5,328 bases of DNA from Tannerella sp. (GTDB lineage Bacteria; Bacteroidota; Bacteroidia; Bacteroidales; Tannerellaceae), in the NCBI GenBank assembly GCA_031271245.1, contig JAISWC010000100.1:1-5328 (forward strand). Reading direction: 5' to 3'. The translations under genes were made by a program, and so were the position numbers. Shown piece after piece: positions 1-5,328 of this stretch (position 1 is its first letter; each line of letters starts with the position of its first letter). Below the pieces are notes generated by a model, which made no database searches, was not told the origin of the DNA, and worked only from the letters and a program-made list of their open reading frames with translations.

Positions 1-78
1 AGACCGGCTTCAAAAAAATCCTGCGGCGATATTTATCGGAGCGTTGAGAACGCCATTCGTAACAGCTGCGGTGTGTCG

Positions 79-106
79 CTTCATTCTTCATTCCTTATTC
101 TTCATT
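79..106 (-). repeat. Four-copy 7-bp tandem repeat (AATGAAG) over the lipoprotein stop
   Basis: Read on the minus strand, the segment is four consecutive heptamers: AATGAAG, AATAAGG, AATGAAG, AATGAAG. Three are identical and the second differs at two positions. The first copy encodes the last residues (Asn-Glu-Glu) of the DUF6807 lipoprotein and the second contains its TAA stop. The remaining bases to the left edge (1-78) hold no convincing gene. Confidence 0.6.
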
Positions 107-1180
107 TGGTATCATGTAACGGCTGTAAAAATCTTCCGCAAGGCTATTCAGGTCTGCATCCGTCAGGAAGCCGTTCGTCTGGATCACGATCCGGTGTCTA
201 AACGTGACATATTCCTTGGGCAGCAGTGTGAGGACAAACTTGGGCGCGTCGGGGTTGAACACCTGACGACCCATGTTGTTGGTCGAGAACAGGCCGTAGC
301 CGCGGGCATGGGAGTAAGCCGGAAAGCCGGGGTTGTGCGGGTGGTCGATGATGGCGATCGTGATGGCTTCGCCGTCCTTTTCGGCCGACAGGCTGACCCA
401 CCGCGCCGGCTTGCCCCATACGTCGCCCTTCTCCAGTCCTCCGTCGTTGCGGTACACGCCGTTGACGCCCTCGCTGTTCGTCACCGGTACCGTGGTTTCG
501 TTGCCGTTGGCGTCGAGAAACAGTTCCGGTTTCTCCGACGGCTCCTCAAACGCCCGGTCTACGCGGATGGCAATCAGCCCTTCCTTGTTGTCCGTGAAGA
601 CGACCGTGTCATCCGTCGCCATCAGTAACGCCTCACGATCGATGATGCGCCGGTCGCCCTCGCCGCTGAAGAAATAATCCGTCGCGTCCAGGAGGAGCAC
701 GTTGCCGCTGTGGTCTGTCCACTTGGCCGACACGCACAGCCGTCCTTCCTTTTCGCCGCCCTGCGCGTGGAGGACGGTGCTGTGACGGATGGAGCCGTAG
801 CCGGCTTTCCGCTCTGCGGGGATGGCATAGGAGTTGTTCCAGAAATCCAGCCCGTTGACGTCGCCGAAGTTGAACCAGAGGCCGACGTGATGCGGATGGT
901 CTACGCGCTCGTTCGGGCGCGGGTCGCGCGGGAAGCCGCGCGTGACGACCGTCCCCCGGGCCGTGCAGATCGGATAGAGGACGGGCTTCTCCAGGTCGTC
1001 GGGATAGATATAGGAGGTGAATAACCGGCCGTTGTAGAGAATGTCCACCTTTTTCCCCGCTTCGTCGGGGATGATTTCAATGCCGCTGTCCGCCTGTTTC
1101 CTGTCTGTCTTGCAGGCGGACAGTCCGGCCAGCGCCGTGCCGAGTGCCATCATGCCGAAGAGAGTGGATGCTTTTTTCAC
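95..1180 (-). CDS. DUF6807 family (formerly 'PmoA'-named) lipoprotein
   Basis: Predicted exported lipoprotein of 361 residues, intact, in the DUF6807 family. That family was once labelled methane oxygenase PmoA, but nothing here suggests a methane monooxygenase. Residues 1-23 form a lipoprotein signal: Lys2-Lys3, a hydrophobic stretch, then lipobox L-S-A-C with the lipidated Cys at 23. The mature start (C-K-T-D-R-K) has only one acidic residue, a poor match to Bacteroidota surface-export signals, so a periplasm-facing location is a little more likely. Family motifs are DHPHH (94-98) running into GLWFNFGDVNGLDFW (100-114), DNKEG (197-201), DHPHNPGFP (279-287) and HARGYGLF (291-298). The repeated His and Asp residues suggest a metal or sugar site; this is inference. 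The start is GTG, chosen because it keeps the basic signal n-region and lies 3 nt after the oxidoreductase stop, so translation is probably coupled. The biochemical role is unknown; carbohydrate processing with the upstream enzyme is the best guess. Confidence 0.88.
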   Translation of the reverse strand: MKKASTLFGMMALGTALAGLSACKTDRKQADSGIEIIPDEAGKKVDILYNGRLFTSYIYPDDLEKPVLYPICTARGTVVTRGFPRDPRPNERVDHPHHVGLWFNFGDVNGLDFWNNSYAIPAERKAGYGSIRHSTVLHAQGGEKEGRLCVSAKWTDHSGNVLLLDATDYFFSGEGDRRIIDREALLMATDDTVVFTDNKEGLIAIRVDRAFEEPSEKPELFLDANGNETTVPVTNSEGVNGVYRNDGGLEKGDVWGKPARWVSLSAEKDGEAITIAIIDHPHNPGFPAYSHARGYGLFSTNNMGRQVFNPDAPKFVLTLLPKEYVTFRHRIVIQTNGFLTDADLNSLAEDFYSRYMIPNEE

Positions 1181-1183
1181 CGG

Positions 1184-2539
1184 TCAAATCTTTTCGGGTA
1201 AGAGGTAGGGCGCACGGTATTCGCGCGAGAGCATCCGGTTGGCGTCTTCGTCTCCGACAAAGCGTTCGGCTACGGGGTCGAACGTGAGTTGCCGGCCGAG
1301 CCGGCAGGAGATGTTGCCCAGATGCGCCAGCGCCGACGAGAGGTGCCCGGTCTCGACGGGGCCGTTTTGCAGGCTCATGTCGCGGGCGCGGATGGCGTCG
1401 AACCAGTTTTTGAAATGGTCGGACAGTTCGTTCGGGTCCTGGCCGGAGGGGCCTTTTTCGCGCTTCTCGCCCAGGTAGGTTTCGTACACGCCGTAGCCCT
1501 TGATGACCATGTATCCCTTGTCGCCGTAGAAAATGTTGCCTACGCCGGCGCCGTCTTCGAGGTTGGTACACCAGTGGCGCACTTCAAACTGGATGATTTT
1601 TTTCTGTTTGGGATAATGATAAATCGAGGTCTGTACTTCGGGCACTTCCTTGCAGTCGTCCCACAGGAACTTGCCGCCCATGGAGGTGATGCGTTCGGGC
1701 AGGCCGACGTTCAGTCCCCACATGCAGAGGTCGGTTTCGTGGATGCCCTGGTTGCCTACGTCGCCGTTGCCGTAGTTCCAGTGCCAGTGCCAGTTGTAGT
1801 GCACCAGGTTGCGCGTGAAAGGCACCATGGGCGCCGGGCCGCACCAGAGGTCGTAGTCCAGTCCTTCGGGTATGTTGGACGTGCCCCGGTTGCCGATGTC
1901 GGGACGCCAGCGATACACCAGTCCGCGCGCCATGTAGACCCGTCCGATCAGGCCTTCGTTCAGCAGGCGGATGGCTTCGCGAATGGATTTGGAACTGCGG
2001 AGCTGCACGCCGTGCTGCACGATGCGGTTGTATCTGTAGGCGGCCTCGATGAGTTTCCTGCCTTCGTAGATATTATGCGTGGCGGGCTTCTCGACGTAGA
2101 CGTCCTTGCCGGCCTGACAGGCCAGAATGGACTGCAGGGCGTGCCAGTGGTTGGGCGTGGCGAGCGTGACGGCGTCGATGTCCCTGCGGTCGTAGATCCG
2201 GCGGAAGTCCTGTTCGACGGGGACATTCTTCCCGTATTTTTCTTTAAACGTCTGCGCCCGCTGTTTCAGGATGTGCATGTCCGGGTCGCAGAGCGCCGCT
2301 ACGGTGACGTTCGGCTGCTTCATGACTTCTTCGATATGATTCTGTCCGCGTCCGTTGATGCCGAGCACGGCAACCTGTATCCGGTCGTTGGCGCCGAAGG
2401 CCTGTCCGGGGACGACTGTCGGAGCGGTGATACTTTCCGTGCCTTCCGCTCCGCGCAGAACGGACGGTGCAACGACCGAGGCTGCGGCGCCCGTCAGGGC
2501 GGTTGTCAGGAATTTTCTTCGTGAATGAGTTGTTTTCAT
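1184..2539 (-). CDS. Gfo/Idh/MocA family oxidoreductase with twin-arginine signal
   Basis: Predicted NAD(P)-dependent oxidoreductase of 451 residues that probably acts on a sugar or sugar derivative outside the cytoplasm. A Tat-type signal S-R-R-K-F-L (residues 6-11) and an Ala-rich hydrophobic stretch to about 27 imply export of the folded, cofactor-loaded protein. The Rossmann domain starts with VAVLGINGRG (56-65), followed by CDPD (84-87), TPNHWH (128-133) and the family's V-E-K-P (149-152). The C-terminal alpha/beta domain carries LWCGPAP (231-237), an unusual Trp/His cluster (249-254) and GNQGIHETD (262-270), whose His267 and Asp270 are candidate catalytic residues. The start is ATG at 2539. 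A TTG four codons upstream keeps the frame open but is less likely because ATG gives a normal Tat n-region. The Trp/His-rich motif fits the large uncharacterised Tat-bearing subfamily better than GH109 glycosidases, though GH109 is not excluded. Similar enzymes occur in 3-keto-glycoside pathways, but the substrate here is unknown. Confidence 0.93.
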   Translation of the reverse strand: MKTTHSRRKFLTTALTGAAASVVAPSVLRGAEGTESITAPTVVPGQAFGANDRIQVAVLGINGRGQNHIEEVMKQPNVTVAALCDPDMHILKQRAQTFKEKYGKNVPVEQDFRRIYDRRDIDAVTLATPNHWHALQSILACQAGKDVYVEKPATHNIYEGRKLIEAAYRYNRIVQHGVQLRSSKSIREAIRLLNEGLIGRVYMARGLVYRWRPDIGNRGTSNIPEGLDYDLWCGPAPMVPFTRNLVHYNWHWHWNYGNGDVGNQGIHETDLCMWGLNVGLPERITSMGGKFLWDDCKEVPEVQTSIYHYPKQKKIIQFEVRHWCTNLEDGAGVGNIFYGDKGYMVIKGYGVYETYLGEKREKGPSGQDPNELSDHFKNWFDAIRARDMSLQNGPVETGHLSSALAHLGNISCRLGRQLTFDPVAERFVGDEDANRMLSREYRAPYLLPEKI

Positions 2540-2582
2540 ATATACGCTCAATGGATATGGTTTAAAAATCGATATTTACCGG

Positions 2583-3782
2583 TTACAGATGCAGAATCAT
2601 CTGGGTATCGGAGGCAATCATGTATTCTTCGTCGGTTGGTACGACGATGACTTTCACCTGACTGTCCGGCGCGCTGATGACGGCTTCCGTGCCGTGTACG
2701 GTGCTGTTTTTCTGTTCATCCATCCGGATGCCCATGTATTCCATGTTCCGGCAGGCTTCGGCGCGCAGCGAACACTGGTTTTCTCCCACGCCTCCGGTGA
2801 AGACCAGGATGTCTATGCCTCCCAGTACGGCTGCATACGCGCCGATGTATTTCCGGATGCGGTAGATGTACATCTTCATGGCGAGCAGGGCGCGGGGATT
2901 GTTTTCGGCACAGGCGGCTTCGAGTTCGCGCATGTCCGGGGAAACGCCCGAAACGCCCCACACGCCGCTGCGCTTGTTGATCAGGTCGGACAGGCCGGCC
3001 ACGTCCAGTCCTTCCTTTCGCATGAGGAAGGGCAGGACACCCGCGTCCACATCGCCGCAGCGCGTGCCCATCAGCAGCCCTTCGACCGGGGTCAGTCCCA
3101 TCGACGTGTCGACGGATTTCCCGTTCCGGATGGCCGTGATCGACCCGCCGTTGCCGACATGTGCGGTGACGATGCGCTGTGTTTCGTAGTGAACGTCCAG
3201 GATTTTGCAGGCGCGATAGGATACGTACCGGTGGCTGGTGCCGTGGAACCCGTAACGGCGTACACCGTAGTTCTCGTAGGTTTCGTAGGGCAGTCCGTAC
3301 ATGTAGGCGTAGTCGGGCATCGACTGGTGAAACGCCGTGTCGAAAACGGCTACCTGCGGCGTGCCCGGCAGGATTTTCCGGATGGCGCGGATGCCTTCCA
3401 GGTTGGCCGGATTGTGCAGGGGCGCCAGTTCCGAACATTCGCGCACCTTCACGATCACTTCGTCGTCAATCAGGACGCTGTTCGAAAACTTTTCGCCTCC
3501 GTGCACGACGCGGTGCCCCACGGCGCCAATCTCGCCGTAATCTGTGATACAGCCGTGCGTTTCGTCCATCAGGACACTCAAAATAAAAGCAATTCCTTCT
3601 TCGTGACCGGGAATTTCCTTTTCGATGGTCACCTTTTTTCCGTCCGGGGTTGTGAGTTTCAGCAACGTGCCCGGCAGGCCGATGCGTTCGATCCCGCCCT
3701 GTGCCATCACTTCTCCCGATGTCATGTCAAAGAGTTTGTACTTAATCGAACTGCTTCCGCAATTTAAAACCAATGTCTTCAT
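2583..3782 (-). CDS. ackA: Acetate kinase
   Basis: Cytoplasmic acetate kinase of 399 residues, a normal full length. It converts acetyl phosphate and ADP to acetate and ATP, and can run in reverse to activate acetate. The ASKHA fold is marked by N-terminal LNCGSSSIKYKLFD (6-19), GHRVVHGG (89-96), PLHNPAN (121-127), FDTAFH (147-152), YGFHGTSHR (177-185), HVGNGGS (208-214), TRCGDVDAG (240-248), FTGGVGEN (328-335) and PTDEEYMIA near the C-terminus. The residues matching the Methanosarcina thermophila catalytic set (Asn7, Arg91, His123, Asp148, His180, Arg241, and the late Glu, here 385) are all present. Two ATG codons stand in tandem (3785 and 3782). The second is preferred because it puts six of these residues at the reference numbering; using the first adds one Met. 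The gene follows the pta TGA directly, which implies translational coupling, and it supplies the second step of the acetate pathway. Confidence 0.98.
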   Translation of the reverse strand: MKTLVLNCGSSSIKYKLFDMTSGEVMAQGGIERIGLPGTLLKLTTPDGKKVTIEKEIPGHEEGIAFILSVLMDETHGCITDYGEIGAVGHRVVHGGEKFSNSVLIDDEVIVKVRECSELAPLHNPANLEGIRAIRKILPGTPQVAVFDTAFHQSMPDYAYMYGLPYETYENYGVRRYGFHGTSHRYVSYRACKILDVHYETQRIVTAHVGNGGSITAIRNGKSVDTSMGLTPVEGLLMGTRCGDVDAGVLPFLMRKEGLDVAGLSDLINKRSGVWGVSGVSPDMRELEAACAENNPRALLAMKMYIYRIRKYIGAYAAVLGGIDILVFTGGVGENQCSLRAEACRNMEYMGIRMDEQKNSTVHGTEAVISAPDSQVKVIVVPTDEEYMIASDTQMILHL

Positions 3783-3785
3783 CAT

Positions 3786-4799
3786 TCAAATATAATTATT
3801 TTTCAATCCGATCGCCTGGTTGCAGGCGATCGCTACCATTTTGTAAATATCATCCGTCGAACATCCGCGCGACAGGTCGTTTACCGGCGCGGCCAGCCCC
3901 TGCAATATCGGCCCGACTGCTTCGGCGCCGGCCAGCCGCTGTACCAGCTTGTAGCCGATGTTTCCCGCTTCGAGCGAAGGAAAAACCAGCACGTTCGCCC
4001 GGCCGGCCACCTCGCTCCCCGGGGCTTTTTTCCGCGCCACGCTTTCCACCAGCGCGGCATCGGCCTGCAACTCGCCGTCGATCGTCAGGTCCGGTCGCAT
4101 CTTCCTGGCTAGCCGGGTCGCTTCCGCCACCCTGTCTACTCTTTCGTGCGAGGCGCTGCCTTTGGTCGAGAAGCTCAGCATGGCCACGCGCGGCTCTACG
4201 CCCACCAGCGCTTGGGCTGTTTGAGCGGTCGAAACGGCTATCTGCGCCAGTTCGGAGGCCGTCGGTTCCGGCAATACGGCGCAGTCGGCAAACACCAGTA
4301 CGTCGCCATACGCGCCGTCTTTGAGGAACATCAGGAAGGCGCCCGATACGCAGGAAATGCCGGGCACGGTTCTGATGATTTGCAGCGCGGGACGCAGGAC
4401 GTCGCCCGTGGTATTCTGCGCACCGGCAATTTCGCCGTCCGCATCGCCGGCCTTAATCATCAGACAGGCCAGATAGAGAGGGTCTTCCACCAGCGCGGCG
4501 GCTTTCTCCGGCGTCATGCCCTTCGACTGGCGCAGTTGGAGCAGTAGTTCGGCGTAATCCTGTTTCCGGTCATGCCGTTTCGGGTCAACGACCGTCGCCC
4601 GGTCGATGTGTTTCAGTCCGAAATCGGCCGCCAGCGAATGTATTTCGTCCGGATCGCCCGTTAATGTAATGTGGGCTACTCCGTCGGCCAGCAGGCGGTC
4701 AGCCGCTCTCAGGGTCCTTTCCTCAGTCCCTTCGGGCAGCACGATACGCTGTTTGTCCGCCTTTGCCCTTGCTACGATTGTCTGTATCAAATCAGTCAT
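3786..4799 (-). CDS. pta: Phosphate acetyltransferase (short form)
   Basis: Cytoplasmic phosphotransacetylase of 337 residues that interconverts acetyl-CoA plus phosphate with acetyl phosphate plus CoA, feeding the acetate kinase encoded next. It is the short, single-domain form: the N-terminal P-loop and DRTGG regulatory regions of the roughly 700-residue enterobacterial enzyme are absent. Diagnostic motifs are LPEGTEERTL (21-30), GDADGEIAGAQNTTGDVLRP (118-137), SFSTKGSASHERV (209-221), DGELQADAAL (241-250), FPSLEAGNIGYKL (273-285) and NDLSRGCSTDD (307-317). Ser310, Arg311 and Asp317 correspond to the active-site Ser309, Arg310 and Asp316 of the M. thermophila enzyme. The ATG at 4799 gives the usual short N-terminus before the PEG motif. 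There is no clear Shine-Dalgarno sequence; the leader is A-rich, as is typical of Bacteroidota. It is the first gene of the pta-ackA unit, with a candidate promoter about 50-85 bp upstream. Confidence 0.98.
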   Translation of the reverse strand: MTDLIQTIVARAKADKQRIVLPEGTEERTLRAADRLLADGVAHITLTGDPDEIHSLAADFGLKHIDRATVVDPKRHDRKQDYAELLLQLRQSKGMTPEKAAALVEDPLYLACLMIKAGDADGEIAGAQNTTGDVLRPALQIIRTVPGISCVSGAFLMFLKDGAYGDVLVFADCAVLPEPTASELAQIAVSTAQTAQALVGVEPRVAMLSFSTKGSASHERVDRVAEATRLARKMRPDLTIDGELQADAALVESVARKKAPGSEVAGRANVLVFPSLEAGNIGYKLVQRLAGAEAVGPILQGLAAPVNDLSRGCSTDDIYKMVAIACNQAIGLKNNYI

Positions 4800-4850
4800 T
4801 TTTACGTGTCATTTTTATTATAATGGAATCGGAACGTTTGTTTCGAGCCA

Positions 4851-4884
4851 CAAAAATATTAAAATGCAATGTATGGATGGCAAA
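4851..4884 (-). promoter_or_regulatory. Candidate Bacteroidota-type promoter for pta-ackA
   Basis: On the minus strand, TATTTTTG (4858-4851) matches the Bacteroides -7 element TAnnTTTG. A TTTG (4884-4881) lies 22 nt upstream and could serve as the -33 element; this spacing is slightly longer than usual. It lies in the AT-rich cdaA-pta gap and would start a transcript roughly 45 nt ahead of the pta ATG. The motifs are short and the region is AT-rich, so a chance match is possible. Confidence 0.5.
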
Positions 4885-4899
4885 ATATTTCGACTATTT

Positions 4900-4916
4900 T
4901 CGTCCCGTCGGGTCGA
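4900..4916. repeat. Small imperfect palindrome downstream of cdaA
   Basis: On the plus strand this reads TCG-T-CCC-GTC-GGG-T-CGA: two 3-bp GC-rich arms on each side with one mismatched base between them and a 3-nt loop. It begins 12 bp past the cdaA stop and lies just upstream of the candidate pta promoter. On the minus strand no T-run follows it, so it is not a standard terminator for cdaA. It could be a weak hairpin or a protein-binding site; no regulator can be named. Confidence 0.35.
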
Positions 4917-4927
4917 TTTTCGGTTAT

Positions 4928-5328
4928 TTAACTATAACTTTTCACGTCCTGCTCGCCGGAGAGGATTTGCTGGAGCTGCTCGGCGGACAGGGGTCTGGTG
5001 ATTATTCCACTGTGCGCCACCGTAATAGTACCCCGCTCTTCGGAGACGATGATGACAATGGCGTCCGTCTCTTTCGACATGCCCAGCCCGGAACGGTGAC
5101 GCAACCCCATCTCCCTGGGGATGCCGGCATTCTGCGCGACGGGCAGGATACAGGCGGCCGCCTTGATCCGGTTTTTGACGATAATCATGGCGCCGTCGTG
5201 CAGCGGACTGTTCTTGAAGAAGATGTTTTCGATCAGACGGGCGTTCACTTCCGCCGAAAACATTTCGCCGGTATGGATATAGGCCGTCAGGTCCATTTCC
5301 TTCTGAATGGCGATCAGGGCGCCGGTTT
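4928..5328 (-). CDS. cdaA: Diadenylate cyclase CdaA, C-terminal part (cut by window edge)
   Basis: About 132 C-terminal residues of a membrane-type diadenylate cyclase, which condenses two ATP into c-di-AMP, a messenger tied to potassium, osmotic and envelope homeostasis. The frame stays open past the right edge: residues T-G-A-L-I-A-I-Q-K-E precede the first internal Met (5296), so that Met is not the start. Counting from the first complete codon, the DAC domain shows GALIAI (2-7), YIHTG (16-20), IFFKNSPLHDGAMII (35-49) with catalytic DGA at 44-46, and GLRHRSGLGMS (75-84) with the RHR motif at 77-79, then ETDAIVIIVSEERG (86-99). Both signature motifs are intact, so the enzyme should be active. 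The usual N-terminal membrane helices are missing only because of the window boundary. The protein ends soon after the DAC domain. No CdaR/YbbR gene follows, unlike in Firmicutes; a separately transcribed acetate operon lies downstream. Confidence 0.95.
   Translation of the reverse strand, partial: TGALIAIQKEMDLTAYIHTGEMFSAEVNARLIENIFFKNSPLHDGAMIIVKNRIKAAACILPVAQNAGIPREMGLRHRSGLGMSKETDAIVIIVSEERGTITVAHSGIITRPLSAEQLQQILSGEQDVKSYS

Noticed and set aside
12..53. Possible terminator after the lipoprotein gene: minus-strand T7 (18-12) preceded by small hairpins at 27-38 (CGAT/ATCG) and 41-53 (GCGTT/AACGC).
   Set aside because: The stems are only 4-5 bp and the nearer one ends about 8 nt before the T-run, so this is not a convincing intrinsic terminator.
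1..91. Minus-strand frame starting with ATG at 91, 3 nt after the lipoprotein stop, open for 30 codons to the window edge.
   Set aside because: The spacing would fit an operon, but the start lies inside the heptamer repeat, the peptide (M-K-N-E-A-T-H-R-S-C...) is Arg-rich with no recognisable motif, and another ATG frame beside it closes quickly. There is too little sequence to support a gene; the DNA left of position 1 would decide.
95..1180. Methane monooxygenase subunit, as suggested by the old family name PmoA.
   Set aside because: The protein is a soluble lipoprotein without the membrane helices of particulate methane monooxygenase. The old name is misleading.
1289..2524. A 411-codon open frame on the plus strand, antisense to the oxidoreductase.
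   Set aside because: It has a low-complexity Val/Ala/Asp/Gly-rich translation with no domain, while the opposite strand encodes a clear enzyme family. It is a codon-bias shadow of GC-rich coding DNA.
2540..2582. A promoter or terminator in the ackA-oxidoreductase gap; it contains an ATCGAT palindrome followed by T's.
   Set aside because: There is no stem of useful length, and no TAnnTTTG with a properly spaced upstream TTTG was found.
2589..3767. A 392-codon open frame on the plus strand covering nearly all of ackA in antisense.
   Set aside because: Its extent matches ackA almost exactly and its translation has no recognisable motif, so it is explained as a mirror frame of a strongly conserved gene.
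4814..4826. A TATAAT-like sequence on the minus strand just ahead of pta.
   Set aside because: The Bacteroidota primary sigma factor does not use the TTGACA/TATAAT consensus, and the site is too close to the ATG with no fitting -35. It is better read as the A/T-rich ribosome-loading leader.

Overview
The window is one side of a chromosome from a member of the Bacteroidota, most likely Bacteroidales. The genus cannot be fixed by eye. The evidence is the Bacteroides-like acetate kinase and short phosphate acetyltransferase in the order pta-ackA, a candidate promoter of the Bacteroides -33/-7 type ahead of pta, and A-rich leaders in place of clear Shine-Dalgarno sites. The coding DNA looks GC-rich for the group, while the leader between cdaA and pta is clearly AT-rich. 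All five supported genes lie on the minus strand, so transcription runs from the right edge towards the left.

Right edge (about 4928-5328): the C-terminal part of a CdaA-type diadenylate cyclase, which makes the second messenger c-di-AMP. Its N-terminus lies outside the window. A 128-bp AT-rich gap follows, with a candidate promoter, a small imperfect palindrome and the pta leader.

Centre (2583-4799): pta and ackA, joined almost stop-to-start. Together they convert acetyl-CoA to acetyl phosphate and then to acetate plus ATP, the main acetate-forming energy route of fermenting Bacteroidales. Both have their catalytic residues and look intact.

Left (95-2539): a Gfo/Idh/MocA-family oxidoreductase with a twin-arginine signal, then, 3 nt later, a DUF6807 lipoprotein. 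Both are predicted to leave the cytoplasm. The pair looks like a small sugar-modifying module of the kind common in Bacteroidota and Planctomycetota, but its substrate cannot be read from the sequence. No terminator or promoter is evident in the 43-nt gap after ackA, so pta-ackA transcription may continue into this pair. A four-copy 7-bp repeat overlaps the end of the lipoprotein gene.

I see no CRISPR array, RNA gene, insertion sequence, phage gene or defence system. I found no clear undescribed system. The item most worth a second look is the exported oxidoreductase-DUF6807 pair and its possible transcriptional link to central acetate metabolism.
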